Below are positions 1-6,050 of a stretch of DNA of 8,377 nt, piece by piece. Numbering within the stretch: the first letter of the stretch is position 1; every line of letters starts with the position of its first letter. Location: assembly GCA_910577655.1 (NCBI GenBank), contig CAJTOW010000146.1, positions 1 through 8,377 on the forward strand, in the 5' to 3' direction. The translations under genes and the position numbers were made by a program. The notes under the pieces are model-generated. The model was given only the letters and a program-made list of their open reading frames with translations. It was not told where the DNA came from and searched no databases. The stretch comes from an uncultured Lachnospiraceae bacterium. Lineage in GTDB: Bacteria > Bacillota > Clostridia > Lachnospirales > Lachnospiraceae.

Positions 1-6
1 ACTGTT

Positions 7-43
7 TTGCATTACAAGGTGATTATACTTCCGATAAGGGGAA
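7..43. repeat. 37-bp inverted repeat, left copy (IRL)
   Basis: This stretch is the exact reverse complement of 8164-8200; identity stops abruptly at both edges (3 of the next 6 outer positions match, and the first inner base differs). Read leftward it contains TATAAT (22-27 on the + strand as ATTATA), but the hexamer 17 bp upstream is CCGCTA (45-50), so no -35 is present. A perfect dyad, TACTTCC-N7-GGAAGTA, occupies 26-46 and crosses the inner edge. An imperfect dyad, ATTAC-AAG-GTGAT, occupies 11-23. The repeat is seen directly; its use as a recombination or regulator site is inference. Confidence 0.9.
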
Positions 44-219
44 GTAGCGGAAGGGTAACTCTTCTGACAGTACCGAAACCGCTATACACAATGCACAATT
101 TTCCATCACACTTTTATAACAGCCAAACAAGCATTATCTGAATCAACACAAAACTATGCAGCACTTACATAATGTATAAGCAACTGTTACACGTATAACG
201 CAAAGTTTTCCATAACATC
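44..219. other. Gene-free interval inside the left repeat
   Basis: No coding region with a ribosome binding site is visible here. The only structure noted is a short inverted pair, TAGCGG (45-50) and CCGCTA (79-84), starting at the edge of the 37-bp repeat. The rest is AT-rich and unassigned. Confidence 0.5.
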
Positions 220-248
220 TTGCCAGCCACCAGGAAGTGTGTTAGAAT
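220..248 (+). promoter_or_regulatory. Probable sigma-A promoter of leuA
   Basis: TTGCCA (220-225) and TAGAAT (243-248) are separated by exactly 17 bp, a good match to the vegetative consensus. Transcription would start near 255, giving a leader of about 344 nt before leuA. Confidence 0.6.
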
Positions 249-254
249 ATAACA

Positions 255-598
255 ATGCTGCAATACAAAGTGCAGCGAATAGTCTTACAGTAAAGGAATG
301 ATGAATGATGGGGCTGAGAGCCGACGCGTGACAATTTTTATTGTCAAACATTACGGCGTGATCTATCGACTGCGAAGCTGTAGATGAGTTTTATAGGACT
401 GGTGGAAGCCATTACGAAGGAAGCTGATACTTCAGCACCTGGCCGATGGGGCAAATGTGCAACACCAACAGCACTGGTGCCAATGAGGAAGATGAGACCT
501 TTCAGGCATCCACTGTATCATCAGAGTCAGGCGGAGTCTGACCCTGGTTTGTGCATGTACAAGAATAAAACAAAATACAGATTTCAGGAGGAAAGATC
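255..598 (+). promoter_or_regulatory. Long structured leader of leuA
   Basis: The leader is rich in potential hairpins: GACAAT-TTTT-ATTGTC (330-345), ATCTA/TAGAT (361-385), GCTGA-TACT-TCAGC (423-436), CACCA/TGGTG (463-479), and a longer stem at 522-546 (CAG, one mismatch, then GTCAGG paired with TCTGAC). GCACC (435-439) could instead pair with GGTGC (476-480), so mutually exclusive folds are possible. No T-box element is seen (no TGGNACCGCG-like sequence), and no stem followed by a clear U-tract lies before the leuA ribosome binding site. Control would then act on translation or by an unusual attenuator. A 73-codon frame at 384-605 crosses it but has no ribosome binding site and is not taken as a gene. 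Confidence 0.5.
400..515 (+). ncRNA. Possible glycine-riboswitch-like aptamer
   Basis: The segment GGCCGATGGGGCAAAT (441-456) resembles the conserved CCGAAGG-GCAA core of glycine aptamers, and GAGACCTTTCAGGCA (494-508) resembles their GAAnCTCTCAGGCA strand. The expected helices can be drawn: a closing stem TGGTGGA (400-406) with TCCACTG (509-515), and a second stem GAAGG (416-420) with CCTTT (498-502). The hairpin at 522-546 could be the ghost partner seen in single-aptamer versions. Against this, CCGATGG departs from CCGAAGG, and leuA is not a usual glycine-riboswitch target. The call is from motif memory only and a different leader class is possible. Confidence 0.35.
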
Positions 599-2272
599 AT
601 GTTAAATTTTAAAAGGTATAAAAGAGTACCAGTTGTCAATTATCCAGAGAGAGAATGGCCCAACAAGGAGATTATGAAGGCACCGGTATGGTGCAGCGTA
701 GATCTGCGGGATGGCAATCAGGCTCTGATCGAGCCTATGGTTGTTGAAGAGAAAATTGAATTTTTCAATATGCTGGTGAAGCTGGGCTTCAAGGAGATCG
801 AGATCGGTTTCCCGGCGGCCTCCCAGATTGAGTACGATTTTCTCCGGCAGCTGGTTGAGCGGAAGATGATTCCGGATGATGTGCGTGTCCAGGTACTGGT
901 TCAGTGCAGAGAACATCTGATTAAGAGAACCTTCGAGTCTATCCAGGGGATCAAGAAAGTAATTGTGCATATTTATAACTCTACTTCCACCCTGCAGAGG
1001 GATGTTGTGTTCAACAAGGACAGGGAAGAGATCAGGCAGATTGCGGTTGAAGGCACAGAGCTGGTCAAGAAATACGCCCAGGGCTATGATGGTGACCTGA
1101 TGCTGGAGTATTCGCCGGAGAGCTTTACAGGTACAGAGCTGGATTATGCCCTGGAGGTATGCACGGCAGTTCAGGATACCTGGGGACAGGCGACGCCCGA
1201 GAAGCCGATTATCTTTAACCTGCCGTCTACGGTTGAGATGACCACCCCTAATGTCTATGCCGATCAGATTGAGTGGATGAATAAGCATTTTAAAGACCGT
1301 GACAGCATTATCCTGAGTGTACACCCGCACAATGACCGCGGCACCGGCATCGCTGCCACTGAGCTGGCTTTGCTGGCTGGCGCAGACCGTGTGGAGGGAA
1401 CACTCTTTGGCAATGGCGAGCGCACTGGTAATGTAGATATTGTCACCCTGGCTTACAACATGTTCTCCCAGGGGATCGACCCGCAGCTTGCACTTGAGAA
1501 TGTCCGCGAAGTCGCAGAAGTATATGAGCGGTGCACTAAGATGGATATCCATCCGCGGCATCCCTACGCAGGCAAGCTGGTATTTACTGCATTTTCCGGT
1601 TCCCACCAGGATGCAATCAACAAAGGAATGCATGCCCTCCAGGAGCGCGGCGGGGAATACTGGGAGGTTCCGTATCTTCCCATCGATCCCTCCGATATCG
1701 GAAGGCAGTATGAGCCTATCGTCCGGATCAACAGCCAGTCCGGCAAAGGCGGCGTGGCATTTGTCATGGATACCTTCTATGGATTTAAGCTTCCCAAGGG
1801 GATGCACAAGGAATTCGCCGATGTCATCCAGAAGATTTCCGAGAAACAGGGTGAGGTTGCTCCTGAGCAGATCATGAACGAGTTCCGGGCGTGCTATCTG
1901 GACAAGAAGGAGCCCATGCATTTCCGTAAGTGCCAGATCACGGACACGGAAGTGGAGGAAAATGTATTTGCGACACTTGCCAAGGTGACCTACACAGACA
2001 ATGGAATCGAGAAAGTATTCGAAGGCGTGGGCAATGGCCCGATCGACGCAGTACAGCGTGGCCTGGAAGATGCGCTGGGTATCCAGATCAAGGTTCTGGA
2101 CTATAGCGAACATGCCCTGAGTGCAGGCTCCAACGCCCAGGCTGTTTCTTATATCCATCTGATCGACCAGGTCAGCGGACGTGTGACCTATGGTGTGGGT
2201 ATCAGCTCTAACATTACACGGGCTTCCGTCCGGGGTATCTTTAGTGCAGTGAATAGGCTGTTTTACACCTAA
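599..2272 (+). CDS. leuA: 2-isopropylmalate synthase (LeuA, yeast/actinobacterial type)
   Basis: This enzyme condenses acetyl-CoA with 3-methyl-2-oxobutanoate to give 2-isopropylmalate, the committed step of leucine synthesis, in the cytoplasm. The 557-residue length fits the longer LeuA class. The N-terminal catalytic barrel shows RDGNQ (37-41, with metal-binding Asp38), the HPHNDRGTG metal and active-site motif (242-250, His242 and His244) and GNGERTGN (271-278). SGSHQDAI (333-340) follows in the linker region. The C-terminal part from about residue 440, with GNGPIDA near 478-484, matches the leucine-sensing regulatory domain, so feedback inhibition is expected. The ATG is set by AGGAGG (586-591) seven bases upstream. 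It stands alone: no leuB, leuC or leuD follows, and a terminator closes the unit. Expression is probably controlled through the long leader. Confidence 0.96.
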   Translation: MLNFKRYKRVPVVNYPEREWPNKEIMKAPVWCSVDLRDGNQALIEPMVVEEKIEFFNMLVKLGFKEIEIGFPAASQIEYDFLRQLVERKMIPDDVRVQVLVQCREHLIKRTFESIQGIKKVIVHIYNSTSTLQRDVVFNKDREEIRQIAVEGTELVKKYAQGYDGDLMLEYSPESFTGTELDYALEVCTAVQDTWGQATPEKPIIFNLPSTVEMTTPNVYADQIEWMNKHFKDRDSIILSVHPHNDRGTGIAATELALLAGADRVEGTLFGNGERTGNVDIVTLAYNMFSQGIDPQLALENVREVAEVYERCTKMDIHPRHPYAGKLVFTAFSGSHQDAINKGMHALQERGGEYWEVPYLPIDPSDIGRQYEPIVRINSQSGKGGVAFVMDTFYGFKLPKGMHKEFADVIQKISEKQGEVAPEQIMNEFRACYLDKKEPMHFRKCQITDTEVEENVFATLAKVTYTDNGIEKVFEGVGNGPIDAVQRGLEDALGIQIKVLDYSEHALSAGSNAQAVSYIHLIDQVSGRVTYGVGISSNITRASVRGIFSAVNRLFYT

Positions 2273-2341
2273 AACAACACTTCTGTCGTGAAAATGTTAT
2301 AGGCATGTGCTCTCTATGCTAAGGTATAACAAAAGTATAAC

Positions 2342-2369
2342 AAAAAGGCGCCATTACGGGCGCCTTTTT
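2342..2369. terminator. Strong bidirectional intrinsic terminator
   Basis: AAAAAGGCGCC (2342-2352) pairs perfectly with GGCGCCTTTTT (2359-2369) around the loop ATTACG. The T-run follows the GC stem on both strands, so it can end leuA from the left and also any leftward transcript. A direct repeat, GTATAACAAAA, lies just before it. Confidence 0.93.
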
Positions 2370-2480
2370 GCTATACCATGTCCATTAACTTCATGCTTGG
2401 CCTCCGGCTCACATTCGCTAAGTGGTCAGGCATATATCCACACTAAGCTCGAAAATACCTCCCCAAGCGTTCATATTATA
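2342..2480 (-). ncRNA. Candidate small leftward transcript
   Basis: On the minus strand a perfect TATAAT (2475-2480) has AGTACA, a weak -35, 17 bp upstream. A transcript from about 2468 would run roughly 127 nt and end exactly at the strong hairpin terminator. It has a GGGGAGG sequence, but no open frame begins at a sensible distance; the nearest ATG is about 25 bases away and opens a frame of only 20 codons. A small RNA, or simply the 3' end of the lysozyme transcript, are both possible. Confidence 0.2.
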
Positions 2481-2680
2481 CCTTGGCAATAATGTCTTGT
2501 ACTGTTCTTCCGTTTTACCCACATCAGGCACTTACTGATAATTTTTTGCCCAAAGTGGCAATATTGGGATTTCGGCTTGTCCAGATTAGAGACTTAAATC
2601 TTCCAATCACTACATTTCCCACGGTCAGCACAGTAAGCGTGCAGACTTGTTTGGGATGTTATAAGAATACGTCCGGAATC
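2481..2680. other. Gene-free interval between leuA and the lysozyme gene
   Basis: No frame with a ribosome binding site or recognisable product is seen on either strand. The pair GTTTGGG/CCCAAAC (about 2649-2693) can form a stem across the lysozyme stop codon, but no T-run follows it. If the lysozyme transcript has no closer terminator, this is a long 3' untranslated region ending at the shared terminator. Confidence 0.4.
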
Positions 2681-4552
2681 TCATTCCCCAAACGGAGGCA
2701 CATTCAATCCATCCGGAGCTAATCCGGGATTCCCTGGCCCTGCTGTATTTCCTGCCGGGGAGTTTCCTCCTACAGTTATAGTACCGATTTGCGCAGTACC
2801 AGTACTTTCGCTTGCCGTTTCTGTCCGGATTCCGCTGGCGTCAGGGCTATTATTCCCAGCAGTCACCACGCTGCTTTGCCCCGGTCCGGCCACTCCATTC
2901 TGGCTGTCACCCTGGCCAGGACCATTCTCTGTTCCAGGCAAAGCCTCGATTTCTACAACATTTCCGATTCCGGCAGTAGCTTCTGTTTCCGGGATAGCCC
3001 CCGCTCCGGCAGCATTCTCCCCGGCAGTGTTTCCGTCCCCGCCATTATCTGGTACGGCGACACAGACACCATTTCCATCCACCTGATACGTGACACCATC
3101 CACCGTGATGTGGGTATTAGCATACATGATGCCAGAGGCAGGATCCAGATAATACCAGGCCGAATCATCTCCTACCCATCCGGTCTTCATTGCTCCGCTG
3201 CCGCTAAAATAATACCAGCTCCCATCAATCTGTTTCCAGCCAGTCTGCATGGCACCACTGTCTGCCAGATAATACCAGGCCCCGTCGATCTGCTGCCGTC
3301 CGGTCTGCATGGCACCACTGCCCGCCAGATAATACCAGACCCCGTCGATCTGCCGCCAGCCGGTCTGCATAGCGCCGCTGTCGGAAAAATAATACCAGAC
3401 ACCATCCACCAGCCTCCATCCTGAGGACATAGCACCCGAACTGCCCAGATGATACCAGGTCTGTCCATCCTGCAGCCATCCCGTATGCATGAGGGCATCC
3501 CGGTTCAGGTAATACCAGGCCGACCCGTCATGAATCCAGCCAGTCTGCAGCTCCCCGCTGTCCGCCAGATGCCGCCACCCCTCATCTGTAGAGAGCCAGC
3601 CCGTATGCATCCTCCCGGATGCCGGATCCAGATAATAAGTCTTATCTGCCAGAGTCATCCAGCCAGTGGCAGCAAGTCCGCCAGGGTCCATATAGAACCA
3701 GCCGGTCCCGTCATGGATCCATGTATCCTTCTGCATCAGAAAATTCTTATAATAATAAGTATTTCCACCAATGGTTCTCCATAGATCCGGCCTGATCACC
3801 GGGGAGAAATCCTCATACTGGAAATCAATATCTACATTCCCGGTGATTCCGTCTACCCGACCAGTGGAAGAAGCCTGCCACATAACCGGATCCCCAAATT
3901 CATGCCGGGTCTCATACCGTGCCACCCATACATCACAGTCCACCCGGTCCATATTGATCTCATTGGCCAGCCAGTAATCATTAGCATACAATACAGGATG
4001 ATACCCTGCATCCGCGATCTTGCGGCAGAAGGCATTGATCATGTCAGCCAGCAGATCCGGGGACAAGGGTCTCTGAACGTCCGCCTCCACATCAAATGCC
4101 ACCGGATAAGATATGGGATAATCCTTAATCAGATCCAGGACAAAATCCGCCTCTGCTTCCGCCATGGCCACATCCGTGGCATAAGAATAGATATAAGCCC
4201 CCAGCTTTACCCCGGCTCTGGCCGCCGCCTCGGCATTCTCACGAAACCTTGGATCCACATTCCCATTATAACGGGTGCCCAGCATGACGAAAGAAATGTC
4301 GTCCCGGGCCACCCGCTCCCAGTCGATACTTCCCTGCCAGTGGGACACATCTATTCCTCTTGCCAGGATACCTCCGACTGCCGTACCATCCAGAAGCTGG
4401 TAGGTACCCTCCATCAGTTTCGTGTGGGTGGAAGCCGCATATACCTGGGACAGCCCGGGCGACGGCAGAACCACCGCATCCACAATCCCGACAACAGCCA
4501 CCACAAGAGCAGTGAATATTGCTCCCGCACGTTTTCCTATGTATCTTTTCAC
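2681..4552 (-). CDS. Secreted GH25 lysozyme with choline-binding repeats
   Basis: This is predicted to be a muramidase cutting the MurNAc-GlcNAc bond of peptidoglycan outside the cell. From the GTG at 4552 it has 623 residues. A signal peptide comes first (n-region VKRYIGKR, long hydrophobic core, cleavage near VYA-A at about 37-39), then a GH25 domain (about 65-249) with GIDVSHWQG (Asp68) and the catalytic pair in FDVEA (Asp154, Glu156). About twelve 20-residue choline-binding repeats follow (258-492; typical unit GWRQIDGVWYYLAGSGAMQT), then a Gly/Asn/Thr-rich tail. The GTG is chosen because AGAAAGGA lies upstream and the signal peptide starts there. The frame stays open to an ATG at 4711, but that adds 53 charged residues ahead of the signal. 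There is no LPXTG motif, so attachment is presumably by choline. It could serve wall turnover, division or allolysis. Confidence 0.9.
   Translation of the reverse strand: MKRYIGKRAGAIFTALVVAVVGIVDAVVLPSPGLSQVYAASTHTKLMEGTYQLLDGTAVGGILARGIDVSHWQGSIDWERVARDDISFVMLGTRYNGNVDPRFRENAEAAARAGVKLGAYIYSYATDVAMAEAEADFVLDLIKDYPISYPVAFDVEADVQRPLSPDLLADMINAFCRKIADAGYHPVLYANDYWLANEINMDRVDCDVWVARYETRHEFGDPVMWQASSTGRVDGITGNVDIDFQYEDFSPVIRPDLWRTIGGNTYYYKNFLMQKDTWIHDGTGWFYMDPGGLAATGWMTLADKTYYLDPASGRMHTGWLSTDEGWRHLADSGELQTGWIHDGSAWYYLNRDALMHTGWLQDGQTWYHLGSSGAMSSGWRLVDGVWYYFSDSGAMQTGWRQIDGVWYYLAGSGAMQTGRQQIDGAWYYLADSGAMQTGWKQIDGSWYYFSGSGAMKTGWVGDDSAWYYLDPASGIMYANTHITVDGVTYQVDGNGVCVAVPDNGGDGNTAGENAAGAGAIPETEATAGIGNVVEIEALPGTENGPGQGDSQNGVAGPGQSSVVTAGNNSPDASGIRTETASESTGTAQIGTITVGGNSPAGNTAGPGNPGLAPDGLNVPPFGE
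3182..3421 (-). repeat. Four near-identical 60-bp coding repeats
   Basis: These units encode lysozyme residues 378-457 (GTG numbering). They are much more alike at the DNA level than the flanking choline-binding repeats, including long shared runs around ATGCAGACCGG, which suggests recent tandem duplication and makes copy-number change by slippage or recombination plausible. The third unit (3242-3301) reads GRQQ where the others have GW, replacing a tryptophan that lines the choline pocket in this repeat family. Confidence 0.75.
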
Positions 4553-4586
4553 TGAATCACCAATCCTTTCTTGCAATTTAACCAGG

Positions 4587-4657
4587 AAAAGCCGTCGTTG
4601 GCAGCTTCTTCTGGGCATCTCATTTTGTATGCCAGGAGCCTGCCGTTGGCGGCTTTT
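4587..4657 (-). promoter_or_regulatory. Large stem-loop in the lysozyme 5' leader
   Basis: On the minus strand AAAAGCCG pairs with CGGCTTTT at the base (4650-4657 with 4587-4594). GGCAG pairs with CTGCC further in, and CTGGCAT pairs with ATGCC(C)AG near the top. It sits about 35 nt before the GTG start and downstream of the likely promoter. It could be an attenuator, or a terminator for the upstream repeat-protein gene; the T-run is only four bases. Confidence 0.5.
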
Positions 4658-4681
4658 CACACATTTCCTGTTTTTACGATG

Positions 4682-4711
4682 TGTATAACATGCAGAAATC
4701 TGCATGGGCAA
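4682..4711 (-). promoter_or_regulatory. Likely lysozyme promoter with palindromic spacer
   Basis: On the minus strand TTGCCC (4706-4711) and TATACA (4682-4687) are 18 bp apart. The spacer is almost filled by the perfect inverted repeat CATGCAGA-TT-TCTGCATG (4689-4706). That placement suits a repressor operator. The promoter match is moderate; the palindrome is certain. Confidence 0.45.
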
Positions 4712-4731
4712 GGGTATCTGTAGCCTTGTTT

Positions 4732-5859
4732 CTACGGATGCGGTCCTCCTGTCATCCCAGGCTGTAGATTGTACCCGGAGGTGCTCTGCGAGCTTCCTGC
4801 ATTGGGATAGCTATAGGTACCACCGCCGGAAACCGAAGTACTGCCGCCAGGAACCGAGCTTCCCCTTCCCACAACTCCGGGACCATAGTTGGAATAATCA
4901 TCCTGGGCACTACCGCCAACAACAGTCGGTGTGGAGGTGGTATACCGGCCCGCGCTGGTATTAGTCCCACTATTTCCGCCGGGTGTAGCAGAAGAATTGT
5001 AGGCATTGTTGGTATTTCCACCCGTATTGCAGACACCATTGGCAGCGAACTGGTAGGTCACACCGTCAATGGTCCGGGTAGTGCCAGCTACCATTCTGCC
5101 ATCCGCCGCCGGATCCAGATAATAGTAGGCATTATCCACCTTGATCCATCCGGTCTGCCTATGACCAGAGTTATTGAAATAATAATAGGAACCGTCAATC
5201 TGTTTCCAGCCTGCAGACATACATCCGCTGGCCGGATCCATATAATATTTGTTCGTTCCGTCGCTGAGCCAGCCGGTGAGCATCTTCCCATCGGTATGGA
5301 AATAATAGTAATTTCCATTTGTCTGCTGCCAGCCGGTAAGCATCTTCCCATCGGTTCCAAATATATACCAGGCATTGTCAATCTCCGCAGACCGGTTCAC
5401 CACACACTTATAGGAAGACGGATCAAAATAATACCAGGCCCCATCCATCTGGCGCCAGCCGGCTGCCATAGAGCCATCCCCGCGGGTGTAATAATAATCA
5501 TCCCCAATTTTGAGCCACTGGTGTGATACCATAGTGCCGTCATTAAGGGTGTAATAATACTTGCCACTGTCATTGACCCAGCCGGTAGCCATCAGGCCAT
5601 TGGCCTGGAAATAGTACCATTTGTCATTAATCTTCTTCCAACCCACACTCATAATGCCAGTGGAAAGGTCGGTATAATAATAACCATCCGAGGTGTTGAT
5701 CCAGCCCTTGTGCAGGGAACCGTCTGAATCATAATATACATAATTGTTGCCATTCTGAACCCAGCCAGTGGCCGCATACGCAGAAAATCCACCTGCCAAA
5801 GACATAACACTTACCATACCGGCAAATGCAAGCGCTGCCAGACGATGTTCGCTTTTCAT
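4732..5859 (-). CDS. Secreted choline-binding repeat protein, no enzymatic domain
   Basis: The 375-residue product starts with a signal peptide (MKSEHR, a hydrophobic stretch, cleavage near AYA-A at 28-30). About twelve choline-binding-type repeats follow (32-277; for example GWKQIDGSYYYFNNSGHRQT), then a tail of about 98 residues rich in Gly, Ser, Thr, Asn and Pro. No catalytic domain is visible, so it probably acts as a wall-bound scaffold, adhesin or spacer held by phosphocholine. Several repeats are degenerate (HQWLKIGDDYYY near 113; NRSAEIDNAWYIF near 155). The last unit, TIDGVTYQ...NGVC, closely matches the last unit of the neighbouring lysozyme. The ATG is set by GAGGAGG seven bases upstream. 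It has its own promoter and is 179 nt from the lysozyme start in the same direction. Confidence 0.88.
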   Translation of the reverse strand: MKSEHRLAALAFAGMVSVMSLAGGFSAYAATGWVQNGNNYVYYDSDGSLHKGWINTSDGYYYTDLSTGIMSVGWKKINDKWYYFQANGLMATGWVNDSGKYYYTLNDGTMVSHQWLKIGDDYYYTRGDGSMAAGWRQMDGAWYYFDPSSYKCVVNRSAEIDNAWYIFGTDGKMLTGWQQTNGNYYYFHTDGKMLTGWLSDGTNKYYMDPASGCMSAGWKQIDGSYYYFNNSGHRQTGWIKVDNAYYYLDPAADGRMVAGTTRTIDGVTYQFAANGVCNTGGNTNNAYNSSATPGGNSGTNTSAGRYTTSTPTVVGGSAQDDYSNYGPGVVGRGSSVPGGSTSVSGGGTYSYPNAGSSQSTSGYNLQPGMTGGPHP

Positions 5860-5899
5860 ATCCCATCCTCCTCAAAATAAATTACATGAACTGTAACAG

Positions 5900-5928
5900 A
5901 TTATATCATAACCCTACACGGAAAGGGT
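5900..5928 (-). promoter_or_regulatory. Extended -10 promoter of the repeat-protein gene
   Basis: The minus strand reads TGA-TATAAT (5900-5908), a consensus extended -10. The -35 region is poor (TTACCC at 19 bp) and is overlapped by the inverted pair ACCCT-N8-AGGGT (5911-5928), a possible operator. The start would be near 5893, giving a leader of about 35 nt. Confidence 0.6.
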
Positions 5929-6050
5929 AACATTTTTATTACGATTTGTGTAAAACTTTGGTTTGGCAGTTACGATTCACAGGGCGGGGAAAACCGGATG
6001 AAAGAGACTTCATGTAACATCAGCTTCAGGGGGCTGATTGCCGTACAGGA
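5929..6050. other. Gap after the LicC-LicA gene
   Basis: No gene is seen. Weak hairpins occur (TCAGC/GCTGA at 6020-6037; ATGAA/TTCAT at 5998-6013), but none has a T-run on the minus strand, so no clear terminator separates the fusion gene from the repeat-protein gene. Read-through is possible. Confidence 0.4.

Noticed and set aside
255..598. T-box leucine leader before leuA
   Set aside because: No T-box antiterminator sequence and no terminator hairpin with a U-tract are present.
384..605. A 73-codon frame upstream of and overlapping leuA
   Set aside because: There is no ribosome binding site at its ATG, no leucine-codon run as in a leader peptide, and it crosses the proposed RNA structure.
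602..2158. A 518-codon open frame antisense to leuA
   Set aside because: It lies wholly opposite a clearly conserved enzyme and its product has no recognisable domain. It is best explained by codon bias leaving the reverse strand free of stops.
3182..3421. Regular 60-bp repeats considered as a CRISPR array
   Set aside because: The units are continuous coding sequence for choline-binding modules with no unique spacers between short repeats.
2789..3977. Several plus-strand frames opposite the lysozyme repeats
   Set aside because: They have periodic, low-complexity products that mirror the 60-bp repeats, and no start signals. They are shadows of the real gene.
4553..4711. Upstream ATG start for the lysozyme gene
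   Set aside because: It would place 53 charged residues before the signal peptide and would start at the proposed promoter. The GTG at 4552 has a ribosome binding site and a clean signal sequence.
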